Source of the DNA: Haematococcus lacustris
Lineage: Eukaryota; Chlorophyta; Chlorophyceae; Chlamydomonadales; Haematococcaceae
NCBI GenBank assembly: GCA_030144725.1
Contig: JASKMD010000008.1
Span: forward strand, 12,158,378 to 12,222,377
DNA length: 64,000 nt
Reading direction: 5' to 3'
Both the position numbers and the translations under genes were made by a program. Within the stretch, counting starts at the first letter, position 1, and each line of letters opens with the position of its first letter. The notes below the pieces were generated by a model. The model was not told where the DNA came from. It saw nothing but the letters and a program-made list of their open reading frames with translations, and did no database searches. Positions 24,288 to 34,700 of the stretch are shown piece by piece.

Positions 24288-24313
24288 TATTAATACCCGG
24301 CACGCCCTAATCT
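24288..24313. repeat. Solo right end of an element A relative
   Basis: GGAGGTATTAATACCCGG followed by CACGCCCTAA matches the inner palindrome and outer end of element A's right TIR with a few differences. It could be the right end of an outer element whose left end is at 18933, with later insertions inside. Confidence 0.4.
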
Positions 24314-25080
24314 CAATCGGTACACTACACCGCAGTGGCATGGAGCCACTCACAAAGCTTTCGCAAGGTGTGAACCTGGTGGTTATTGGAGGCTGTGATG
24401 GCGGGGCTTAGGTCAGCAAAGTCCGAAACACTACTGCATGTCATCATCCCACATTGGCCTTCCCTATCACTGTAGCACGGGCGCATAGGTAGCAGGGGGA
24501 TGTTGGAGAGGTATGTGCATGGGCGCTGCCTTTGGATAGTGTTCGAACCGGCTGCGAGCTTGCTTGCCAGCCTAACCGATATGTTGCTTTTGCGCATTGG
24601 GCCCGGCGGAGAGGCGCAGCATCGTTGCTGTCGCCCCGCAGTAAGACCTCTGGTGCGGGTGCCGAGAAGCTACCCTGGCAGCAAGAACGAGGCGGTTGAT
24701 ATCCCCGGCGTGGGCCTTTCAGATGCTACCAACTACTATGCCCCAGCTGTTGTCAAGAGGTTCAACGTGGTTTCACCTGGAGGAGGAGGCGGAGGAGGAG
24801 GAAGAAGAGGGGATAAATCACAAGTGGGTTGATTGAGGGTGTGAAGACATGATGCAGGAGGCATGGAAGGTCGATAGGAAAGTGGAGGGGGCCGTCTATC
24901 CCCCCTGGTGTTGCTGTTGTTGGCATGCCTGTGTCAATGAGAGATAGGCGCCCTAAAATGCCATAGACGACACGAAGAACAAGAGAACTGCTATGCATTA
25001 CTCGCGAGGCTACAGGAGGATGTACATTGAGAAGGCATACAACGAGTGACTTGGCAGGCCGACAAAACGTATTCAACAAG
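24314..25080. other. Interval without a supported gene
   Basis: A short plus-strand frame at 24500-24832 (with KNEAVDIPGVGLSDATNYYA and a Gly run from a GGA microsatellite at 24778-24810) has coding-like composition but no recognised relative. I see no convincing gene or RNA here. Confidence 0.3.
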
Positions 25081-25094
25081 GAACAGCATGTTGA

Positions 25095-25151
25095 ACTGTG
25101 GGTAATCTCACTCAGCTACTACAAACATGTTGTAGCATCCTCGGTCGCACC
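25095..25151. repeat. Direct repeat, left copy, flanking the AGCCC satellite
   Basis: The stretch from CATGTTG through CTCAGCTACTACAAACATG to GGTCGCACCC recurs at 25652-25710, with 43 consecutive identical bases at its core. The two copies bracket the satellite. CGAGTGACTTGGCAG also occurs near both (25044 and 25711). Confidence 0.75.
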
Positions 25152-25280
25152 CTTGATGACTACAAACCCCACACCACTGGGCACCTCATTAAAACTAACA
25201 GCTTGACGCTTATAAGGCCACCTGCCCGCTGCACTAGCAAACACTAGTGAACTAGCAATGAGCCCTAAACTGCGCCCCAG

Positions 25281-25634
25281 CCCCAGCCCAGCCCAGCCCA
25301 GCCCAGCCCAGCCCAGCCCAGCCCAGCCCAGCCCAGCCCAGCCCAGCCCAGCCCAGCCCAGCCCAGCCCAGCCCAGCCCAGCCCAGCCCAGCCCAGCCCA
25401 GCCCAGCCCAGCCCAGCCCAGCCCAGCCCAGCCCAGCCCAGCCCAGCCCAGCCCAGCCCAGCCCAGCCCAGCCCAGCCCAGCCCAGCCCAGCCCAGCCCA
25501 GCCCAGCCCAGCCCAGCCCAGCCCAGCCCAGCCCAGCCCAGCCCAGCCCAGCCCAGCCCAGCCCAGCCCAGCCCAGCCCAGCCCAGCCCAGCCCAGCCCA
25601 GCCCAGCCCAGCCCAGCCCAGCCCAGCCCAGCCC
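25281..25634. repeat. AGCCC pentamer satellite, about 70 units
   Basis: An essentially perfect tandem array of AGCCC (CCCAG) with no interruptions seen. Because the period is five, open frames run through it on both strands as artefacts. A shorter burst of the same unit occurs at about 46808-46840 in an intron of the 42-49 kb gene. Confidence 0.95.
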
Positions 25635-25651
25635 ACGAACAACATGTTGGA

Positions 25652-25710
25652 CTGTTATTGAAATCTTACTCAGCTACTACAAACATGTTGTAGCATCCTC
25701 GGTCGCACCC
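25652..25710. repeat. Direct repeat, right copy, flanking the AGCCC satellite
   Basis: Partner of the repeat at 25095-25151, in the same orientation. The satellite either arose between two copies or duplicated its flank while moving. Confidence 0.75.
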
Positions 25711-26116
25711 ACGAGTGACTTGGCAGCGCTAGGGTGATGAGCTGACAATGATGAGCTTCTCAAGAATAAAAAAAAGACAATGAAGGGGCTGCAAAAGCTA
25801 CATGAGGATCTGGAACTGTGAAATCAACTAGCAGCAGACATTGGCATGGTGTGGAATTGGCATTTGCATGACGGCATAGTGTGGTGCACTGCGATGGTAG
25901 TCCAGGTAATGTGCATCGCACCAGGCAATGCCCATGTCAACACGTGCAGGATGGAGGCAAAGTAAATCCAGCCAAGTGGGACGGCCGGGTGATGCCCTAC
26001 AAGGTGGAAGTGCCATCGCATGTAGGACACGCAGCCAGCAGCACATCTTCACCACTTTCGGGCTGTGGCAGAGCATCAAGTCAGCTGGCTAGAGCTTGTT
26101 TGCCTGGACGCTGCAG

Positions 26117-26638
26117 GTTGGTGACGTCGTGGAGGGTGTAGTCCAGTCCATCAAGCCTTACGGCGCCTTTGTCAACCTGGGTGGCTTCATAGCTCTACTG
26201 CATCTAACCCAAGTTTCCCATACTCGTGTCAAGAGTGTGGAGAGCATACTGAAGAAAGGGGACAAGCTGAAGGTCAGTGCCGGACACCCGGTGGTGGATG
26301 CTATGTGTGGTGGAGCAAAGCTGATTGCATAGAGCCATACACAACTGCAAACTCAGCTGCAGACTTGCAGGAGGGCTGTGGGAGCTGAGTCCAACTGCAG
26401 GCGTTTGACCTAGTGACAACATCCGGGTGTGCGTGCGTGTGTGCAGGCTTTGATCCTCTCTTGTGATTGGGACAAAAGCCGTGTCACCCTGTCAACAAAA
26501 AAGCTAGAGCCAATTCCTGGGGACATGCTCAGAGATCCTCAACTGGTGTATGACAAGGCTGAGGAAATGGCAGAGGTCTTCAAGTCCCGAGGCTCAGTAG
26601 CGGCAACCCAGGCAGGTACTGAAGACAGAGGTGCCTGA
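26117..26638 (+). pseudogene. Plastid ribosomal protein S1 C-terminal fragment, copy A
   Basis: Two exons, 26117-26272 and 26447-26638, encode one S1 RNA-binding domain ([20 protein letters not shown], then [17 protein letters not shown]) and the tail block [20 protein letters not shown] followed by [11 protein letters not shown]. These match the third S1 domain and following helix of chloroplast ribosomal protein S1, which binds mRNA on the 30S subunit. The first two S1 domains and the transit peptide are absent. Past the helix the frame is lost: an acidic tail typical of the plastid protein ([17 protein letters not shown]) is readable only in another frame, around 26616-26670. Copy A is about 75-80% similar to copy B by eye and is most likely non-functional. 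Confidence 0.75.
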
Positions 26639-26744
26639 CTTCACCATAGACATAGACATACGCATGGAAGACGTGCCTGGTGAGTTGTCACCGCCACCAC
26701 ACACTCATGTTGAGACATCCATGCTTAGAACATGTCGAGGTCTA

Positions 26745-27885
26745 CACTTGAGAGAAAACGGGCGCACCCTTGACAGCTACAACCCCATCCCATTGGCACG
26801 TTCCCTTCCAGAGAGCGCTACATATCCTGAGCAGAAGCAGTGGATGGTGGTAGCCCTTTGTGCTTGAGATGTAGGGCAAGTTGAGCAGCATGCAAGAGCG
26901 GATGACCTCAGCTAAGAAGCCACTCAGGGTGGGGCCAGCTGTTGTGGCAGCTGCCATCTGTTGCAGCTGTGGCTGGGTTGCAGCTGACCACCTTGTTGTA
27001 TCCTGCTAGGCCTTGGTCAGCCTACTGTCATGCTTCAGCTGCCCCTGGATCAACTCTCTCTCCCAATGCCTCACCACCTTGCCCATGGCAGGGTTGCGCT
27101 CTGCCCGGGTCCACCATAACAACAACATGAGGGTGGGGGGTGAAGTTGCTGGTGGCTGTGATCTCACGCCTTTGAAGGGCAGCTCAGCTGGCACATTGGC
27201 TGCTTGCCCCACCACTCGTTGTGCGGCTGGCTGTACTTGACGAAGCGCTGCCAATGGGGCAGGCTATCAGCCACAACCTGCTTCTCTGTCAGGCTTGTCA
27301 GCCCCAAACCAGCCAGGAGCCCATGCAGCACACTGTCATTAACGACAAAGTGCCTGGCCCACTCCTCCACAATGGGGAGCATGGTGAAGGGGTAGGGCAG
27401 GTGCGAGGGCTCCTGCTGCCATGGGGTGCGACATGGGGAGCTGTCTGCCACCCCTCCAGGCAGCGGTTTACAAACAGTGCGTGGTGCACCCTCTGCTCCA
27501 TTTGCAGCCTCTCAGGTTCCCCCCATTCTATCGACTCTTCCTTGGCCCCTACGGCCCCCAACCCTAACAGGGCTACCTCTTCCCGCCACCGTTGCTCCGT
27601 AGCACACTGCTTGCTAGCAAGCGCCACTTGTGCTGTAGTTTGAGCCGGCTGTCGTCTAGCTGGCCTGACATTAGCTTGGAAAAATGCCCCTCCACAGCCT
27701 GGCTGAAACATCTGCTACACCACTCCTAGAGTCTTGGCATACCCCTTGACGAAGCGCCTTGCCCGGCGGTAGCACTTTTTCATGCTTGGGATGCTCGTGG
27801 TGGCATTTGCGCAGAGGGAGTTGTTGTCCCCTTGCAAGTGCACCTCGTCCGACTCCTTGAGCAGGGCCACCAACCAGGCACTAAT
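26745..27885 (-). pseudogene. Fanzor/TnpB-like nuclease pseudogene, copy 1
   Basis: Fanzors are eukaryotic relatives of the RNA-guided transposon nuclease TnpB with a RuvC-like catalytic fold. This copy parallels copy 2 throughout: AWLVALLKESDEVHLQGD (27.86 kb), FVNRCLEGW (27.47), PFTMLPIVEEWARHFVVND followed by VLHGLL (27.37), DSLPHWQRFVKYSQ (27.25), AELPFKGV (27.18) and the RuvC-I-like MVDPGR (27.11, only in a shifted frame). GQLKHDSRLTKA follows at 27.05, then an in-frame TAG where copy 2 has Lys, then QDTTRW. Several frame changes and the TAG show it is dead, and the C-terminal RuvC part is missing. It sits on the opposite strand exactly between S1 copies A and B. Confidence 0.65.
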
Positions 27886-28090
27886 GTGCGTCGCACTAGG
27901 CAATGTCCATGCCAACACGTGCAGGACACAGGCAAAGTCAAGCCAGTCAAGTGGGACGGCCGAGTGCTGCCCTTCAAGGTGGGAATGCACTCGCATGTGG
28001 GACATGCAGCCCGCAGCACGTCTTCACCAGGCTCGGCTGTGGCAGAGCACCCAAGCAGCAGGCTGAAGCTGTTTTGCCTGAACGTTGCAG

Positions 28091-28668
28091 GTGTATGACG
28101 TCGTGGAGGGTGTAGTCCAGTCCGTCCAGCCCTACGGCACCTTTGTCGACCTGGGTGGCTTCGTAGGTCTATTGCACATCACTCAGATCTCCCATAACCG
28201 TGTCGAGGATGTGCAGAGCATCCTGAAGGAAGGGGACAAGCTGAAGGTCAGTACCAGTCGCCTTGTGCCCTAGATCAAAGCTGACTGCACTGAGCTAGAC
28301 TCGACTGCAAACCAGTTGCTACCTTGCAAGAGGGGTGTGGAAGCTGGGTCCAGGTGTTCCACCTAGCGATGACATCCATATGGTATGGGTGTATGCGTGC
28401 GTGTGCGTGTGCGTGTGTGCAGGTCATGGTTCTTAGTCATGAGAGCGACCGAGGCCGTGTCAACCTGTCGACGAGGAAGCTAGAGCCCACGCCTGGGGAC
28501 ATGCTCAGAGATCCTAAACTGGTGTATGACAAGGCTGAGGAAATGGCAGAGAAGTTTAGAATTCGAGTCTTAGCTGTGACCCAAGAAGTGCTTGATTCCT
28601 ACATCCCTCTTTCATCGCAGGACGCAGGTTACGTCATGAGTGACCTGGGAGGACATGAGCCATGTTAA
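28091..28668 (+). CDS. Plastid ribosomal protein S1 C-terminal fragment, copy B
   Basis: Exons 28091-28246 and 28423-28668 (TAA stop) encode an intact S1 domain, [37 protein letters not shown] and GDKLK. Across an intron these join [20 protein letters not shown] and [20 protein letters not shown]. This is the last S1 domain plus the linker helix of plastid ribosomal protein S1, better preserved than copy A. The tail after FRIRV ([20 protein letters not shown]) differs from the usual acidic tail. No upstream exons for the transit peptide or first two S1 domains were found; instead Fanzor copy 1 lies directly upstream. A functional complete gene here is therefore unlikely, and it is best regarded as a captured or duplicated gene fragment. 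Confidence 0.7.
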
Positions 28669-28985
28669 CTTTCCGTCACCCTGCCCATGCACACATGGCT
28701 AACCATGGTGGCAAGCACCGCACAGGCTCGTGACCACACACAGCACGACGTTAAAGCTGGGACTCGTGATGTGATGTGTTTGATATTTCACCTCGCCACC
28801 TCTTGGCAGAGTTTGCCTGACTGTAGCTTAGGAGTAGGTTACGACGCTGAGAAATCGTTCAGTACATAGAATTGTTATAGCATCGACTGGCGTCCTCGCA
28901 TACCGTATTGAAACGCCTCGTTAGTGATTTCACCAAATCATTTCGTCACCAAAATTGTATCACGAATTGTTTGAGCATGCGGCTG

Positions 28986-31151
28986 TCACCAAACTTGTAG
29001 CAGCACCCTCAAGTTCACCATAACTCCGTGGTAGATGGCGCCAAAGCTGAAACAGAGCTTGCTGACCTCGATCATCAGCCCATAGATGCTGGGGGGGGAG
29101 GGCGGGGGCAGGAGCAGGCGAGGGGGCCGCAGCAAGGGCAGGGGCGGGAGCAGGCGGAGGGGCCGCGGCAAGGGTAGGGGCAGGGGCAGGGGCAGGGGCA
29201 GGGGCAGGGTCAGCGTCAGGGTCAGGGTCAGGTTTTAGGGTCAGGGTTTAGGGTCCTGCAGGTCAGGGTCATACCTTCTTGCAGAAGGCCTCAATGACGC
29301 GCTCCTGGGCATGGTGCAGCCCCAACCGCTGCCTGCGCCAGCGTGGCCTGAGGTACTCCTCCCACAGAGCGCCCCAAGTGGCCTTGAGGGCCAGGATGTG
29401 AGCCTGCAGACTGTCCAGGGTGGTGCCAGCTGGGGTAGCGGCTGCCAGCTGCTGCAGCTGTGGCTGGATAGCAGCTGACCAGCGGGATGTGTCCTGCTTG
29501 GCTTTGGTAAGCCCGCTGTCATGCTTGAGCTGCCCGTCAGCTCCCACTCCCATTTCCTCAACACCTGACCTGTGACTGGGTGCCGCTGTGCATGCCCTGC
29601 CTTGATGGCCTGGGTGACACCTGGGTCCACCCCAACTGCTATGTGGGTGGCTAGGTCGTAGTCGCTGGTGGCTGTGAGCTTACGCCCTATGAAGGGCAGC
29701 TCCACTGGCTCCGTGACTGCCTGGCTGCGGACAAAGTGCACAGAGATGCTAACCCCATCTGTCTCTACCCTACGCGCAAACTCCCAGCCGCTGTTCTGCA
29801 GCTGGCTGTACTGGATGAACTGCTGCCAATGGGGCAGGCTGTCAGCAAGAAACGGTGGCTGTGTCAGGTCGGTCATGCCTAGGTCAGCCAACAGCCCATG
29901 CAGCACCCTGTCATCAATGACGAAGTGGCGGGCCCGCACCCCCACCATGGTGAAGGGGCATGGTGAAGGGGCGCGGGTGCATGCCAGCCCTCTAGGCTGC
30001 GGTTAACGAACAGCCCTACGGGCAGCCTGCCTGCCCCCCCCTTCCCTATGGAGTCCTGTCCCTCCCGCCACGTGGCCGGCAGCCCCAACAGCCTCCTGTG
30101 TATGAGTACCTCTTCCTTCCACCTGGGCTGCCGCAGCACACTGTTGGGTGGCAAGCGCCACTTGTGCTTCCTGTCAGGCTGGCTATAGTCTAGGCGGCCT
30201 AGCACTAGCTGGGGGAAATGCTTTTTCATTGCCCGGCAAAACCCCCCCTCCACCACCCCGACTGCTTTGCACCACAACCTGATGAAGCGCCCCGGGTGTC
30301 TGTAGAACTCCAGGATGTTGGTGATGATCGTCATGGCGTTGGCGTTGAGAGTGTTGAGGTCACCCCGCAGGTGCTCCTCGTCCGGCTGCTTGAGCATGGC
30401 CACCGGCCAGGCGCTGCTGGGCTGCTCAAACACGGCCACCTCACCGGGCAGCAGCCTGATGCCGCTGTGGTGGGGGCCACGCATCAAGTGCTCCAGCACA
30501 CTGGCCTTGGTGAGCAGCTCCATGCCATCCCTGATCTGTACCAACAGCTGTGGGTCCCAGATGCCCAGCTGCACTGGGGGAGGCAGCTGGGCTGGGGCAG
30601 CAGAGCGGGGTGAGGTGCGTGTGGCAAGGCGGGGGTGATCATAAGGAGGGTAGGCTGGGTCAGGTGGGGGAGGGGTGCCTGGGGCTGGACATGCTGCTGG
30701 GAAGCCTGAAGTGGGCTGGCCTAGGAAAGACTGGAGCAGCACAGCTAGACACAGGACGGCTGCCAGGACGCACTGCCTGCTGCCCATGGTCATACGCTTA
30801 TTGACCTCTGCCACAATTGCGTCAACTTGCGCTGGGCTGAGATCAGGCTGCCTCCACAAGGCCGCGCAGGGCTGCCTTAATGACCTGGCGCCTCTCCCAA
30901 TCACAACCTTGACAGCCTGCCCCTGCTCCTGATCTTGCTGCCCACTGCCGCTGGCGCCTGCAGACACGGGAAACACAGCACACGCACGGCAGGACGTGAT
31001 GCACGGAGTTGCAATGTCGCGTCGGGGACACACTGTGTCGCGTCGTCAGTTAGCTTCGGGGGGTGGTATACCCTTTCGTCAAGCTTAGTGGCTTACCGGG
31101 TGCACTCTGTGCGGGGGAGACGGGGCGCTTGCGTTTCCTCTTCGGGGGCAT
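28986..31151 (-). pseudogene. Fanzor/TnpB-like nuclease gene, copy 2, frameshifted
   Basis: A likely start ATG at 31151 opens MPPKRKRKRPVSP, a nuclear-localisation-like leader. The exon ends at 31097 (GTAAGC donor) and the next begins at 30957. The long second exon contains DLSPAQVDAIVAEVNKRM, QPDEEHLRGDLNTLNANA, RKHKWRLPPNSVLRQPRW and LFVNRSLEGW. A 13-bp tandem duplication at about 29946-29971 breaks the frame before RARHFVIDDRVLHGLL. VETDGVSISVHF and the RuvC-I motif VGVDPGVTQAI at about 29.63 kb follow. A 4-nt deletion relative to copy 1 shifts the frame again just after WEWEL. The next block (KQDTSRWSAAI, EEYLRPRWRRQRLGL, ERVIEAFCKKV) ends at a GTATG donor near 29270. RuvC-II, the zinc finger and RuvC-III were not found. 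The family call rests on the TDGVSIS and VDPG blocks and overall layout. Confidence 0.6.
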
Positions 31152-31771
31152 CTCAGGGACTCAGCAACATTCTCGGAACGGAGTGGCCGTGTTGGGGGGT
31201 GCATCAGGTCACCATCTAACCGGAGTGAGAGCCTAACGGCATCACAGCTCAAGCCACCACCTCCCAGTACTCGGCCACCTTTCTACCCACCCTACCCTCT
31301 TGCATTGCACACAAGTCTTGACTTAAGACTCTCGGCGTGTGGCACATGTGAGACTGTGCGAGGCCGAGAATGATGACGTTTTGGATAACCAGGGTGCGAC
31401 CTCCAGGAGTTCAACCCCGATGGGATCCGACTAATGTCACGACTACTTAGTCGACCTAATGACACGACCCGACTAGTAGTAGATCTAATTAGAGATCTAA
31501 TTAGAAGTAGTTTTACCGCACCCTACTCGTGACATAACATGGCATCGTGTTACAGCTGGGACTGTGATGTGCAGCCTTACTGTGGCTCAGGAGGATTTGG
31601 CGCTGAGTGTGACGCTGACAATCCGTTCAATACATAGAAATGATCTTACTTGGACTTGCGTCCTCGCAAGGTGATACAGCTTGCTCAAAACATCTCGTGG
31701 CGGCGCAGCCACGACGGCAGCAATGATACTACACGGAACACATTGCCATGCATGAGAACCATTCCATCAGC
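31152..31771. other. Intergenic, contains a third copy of the S1-fragment 3' flank
   Basis: No gene is seen. Positions of about 31540-31660 resemble 28750-28890 downstream of S1 copy B (GTTACAGCTGGGACTGTGATG versus GTTAAAGCTGGGACTCGTGA; then TTCAATACATAGAA versus TTCAGTACATAGAA). The S1 flank therefore also lies beyond Fanzor copy 2. An AGGGTGCG...CGCACCCT inverted pair at 31393-31525 encloses AT-rich sequence and could be a tiny MITE. Confidence 0.5.
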
Positions 31772-34700
31772 TTAGCGCGGCTTGCCCCAGGCTGCTGCCT
31801 TGGGTGCAGGCTTCTCCTCGTCTTCGCTGTCGCCTGCACGCATCACATGGCACAAGTACGTTACCACAATGCCCTTCAGCCTTGCTCCTTCAGCTGCAGC
31901 ACCACCGCCATTTATAGCATGGCCTCGCATCACAGGCCAGCAGCGCGGCTGTGTGCAGCGCACCTGGGTCGCCGTATGTGTACAACCCACGCCGTGCCTC
32001 ACGTGCCTCGTCCTCATATGGGGACAAATCCTGGATTGCTTGCTTAGCCAGAGGGTCCTTCACACGAGTCAGCTTGGGCAGCCGGGCCAGCCCCGCACAC
32101 AACAGTTCCACCGCCACATCACCCTGCAGCACGCCAAACAACAACAGAGCACGGCTATGCGGAGCGGTTGTGGTGGGCCAGTGGCAGCCCCTACAACATC
32201 TGAACGCCTGCCAGCAGCGCAGGCCAGCATGTGAGCAGAGCTGCAGGCTGGCCATGTCTTCCAGCAACTCTGACCTGCGAGTTGGGTTCTACCAGGGTAA
32301 CTGCCAGCTTGTTGTTGGCCCACCGCGGGTGCTTGGCGTTGTCTTTTGCGCCTGGCTTCTCCTTGCTGATCACTGTTGCTGTCAGGGGCTGTCCACCCCC
32401 CAGTAGCTGCGTCAGGAGGGCCCGGGCCTCGTTGGCGTACTCCACACCAGCACTGGGGACCTGGGGGGTCAGGGTGGTCCAGCACCACAACTCAGCCAGC
32501 TCACTGCCACACAGCTCTCGCTCAGCTTACTGATGCTGCCAAGCCATGCCGCCCTAGGCAGTGTGCCCAGCTAGGAGGCACACACATGGCACAACACATA
32601 TGCAACATGACACATATGACACAGCACACATACCCACAGCGTAGCACACATAGTGCAGCTGGGCTCATCTGAGCATCACGAAGACATTGTCAAGCTGCTG
32701 TGCAGTGATGAAGATAGTTCTGATAGCCTGCGATAAGATCTGCGCTTCCTGCTGGCCACACCTTTAGGTATGCCAGGCAGCATTGCAGCGCTTGGGGCGG
32801 GACAGCGGCCAGTGCTGGCTCCATCTGGCGCACACACTTGTCAGACACCACCTCCCTGCTCGGCAGCGACAGCAGCACCAGAGGCAGTACTTGGTCAGCC
32901 ACTGAGCTCTACAGGCCAACCATTCATTCCCTTCCCTCACTTCCTTTTGGTATTTCTTCCAGTATGCTCTACTGCTCCACTGTCTATAAGCTAGTCAGGC
33001 AGTGGAGCCAACTCACTTGTTCCCAAAGTCGATGAAGTAAACCTGGTATTGTGAGGACAATGGCATGGTCTTCTCCACATAGGCCCGGTACCACTGCTTA
33101 TCCAGGCTGAACTGGGCGCAGCACAGCTGTCCAGCCCGCAGCTCCGGCTGCAAGCAGGGCCATCCAAGAGTCACCTTATCATAAGTGTGCACCATGCAGC
33201 AGCAGCAACATTTTCACCTCCTGAAGCCTCAGCATAACCGACATGTGGGGCAAGCGCTGGATGAGCAGCTGGCCCTTAGCACCTCATGGAGCTATGGTGC
33301 GGGCTGACTGGACTGTGACTCACTGGGATGGGAGGGGGAGGGGCTGCCGCCACGGCCTGCATCTGCTCTGCTACCCACTGGACGCGGGGTTCATGCACCC
33401 GCTGGACGTAGAACTCGCTGGCATCCACCACCTCAGTGACGGCCACCTGCAGGTCAGGGTAAGGAGGGTGCTTGCGCTGCAGCTGTGATGAGCCTGGGCA
33501 CTGATGTGATGGGGCTGCTCATCTTGCAAGCAGTGGGTGGCGGCCATCATGCAGGTTCAGAACGAAGCCAGTGCTGCCATCCTCCCTACCCGTTCCCCTG
33601 CACCAGCCACTCACATCCATGACCTCCAATTGTCTATGCCCCGCTGCCCCGTTGCCATTGGTGCCCAGCGCACTGTCTTCCTCGTCCTCGCCAGTCTCCG
33701 CCCGCTCCATCTCAGGCGTCCAGTTCTGCCAGATCTGCAAGACAAACACTCAGCCAGTCAGCTGTGAGAGGTCCTGGGCTATTCATTTCTATACAGCAAC
33801 ACTTATACATTAACAATGATGGGAACACATTACCTTCTGCCTGGTGCACAAAGGATAGCTCTCAACCAAATGCTGCCCATTGAGCACACCTGCTGTTGTT
33901 CATCATTCACTCAGTGCTAGACGCCATCATCAGCAACCTGTGCCCGGGTGGTGGCTAGCCCTGGCACCCAGTAGCTATATGGTCCTTGCAAGACGTCGCT
34001 GTCCATTCCCACTCATTCAAAGTGCAACCCACTTTGAGCCGAGCATCCCGCGCCGCTTTCTGCAGTGCCACCATCTCAGCACCATCTGGGAGCCTGAAAG
34101 GATCCACATTGGGCTGCAGGCGGGCCAGGCCAGCCCTCAGCAGCGCCAGTGCCAGGGACACAGGCTTAGCCTGAGGGTGGGTGGGCAGGATAGAGATGGA
34201 GCCCAGGAAGGTCCCGCCCCTGTCCATGGTCTCCACCATCACTTCACAGTCATGCTGCAGGGCCAGCTCCCGCGTGAAAGACACTGCCTCATCAGCGAAT
34301 GGCTCACCCTGGACAGACAAGACACGACCAAAGTCTGGAATAGCTCCAGGAACTCTTCAAGGACAATTAGTAGTATTAGAGGCACTACAAGGACTGCATG
34401 GACACAACCTGGATCGGGGCAGACACCATTGGGCTACCCCTAGGCTGGTATGGCTATGGGCTATGGGCCTATGCGCTTCTGGGTGCAAACCCATGATCAG
34501 AGCTGACATACATGGCATGGACTTTTGCGCCCATGGTGTTGCCTGGCCTCACCTGGACTGCTGGCTTGCCGTGTTGTGCAGGCTGAGCCCTGGAGGGGGT
34601 CTTGATGCCAGAGGGAGCGAACACAATGGTGACACCCTCCTTGGGGATGGTGACCTGTCACAAGCATCCACACAGTGTGCAGCTTGTCAAACGCCCAATA

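Noticed and set aside
25258..25737. Open frames of Ala-Gln-Pro-Ser or Gly-Trp-Ala-Gly-Leu repeats
   Set aside because: Pure AGCCC pentamer satellite; the open frame on both strands follows from the repeat unit having no stop.
26117..28668. One functional plastid ribosomal protein S1 gene
   Set aside because: Only the last S1 domain is present, twice; no exons for the first two domains or a transit peptide were found, and copy A loses its frame.
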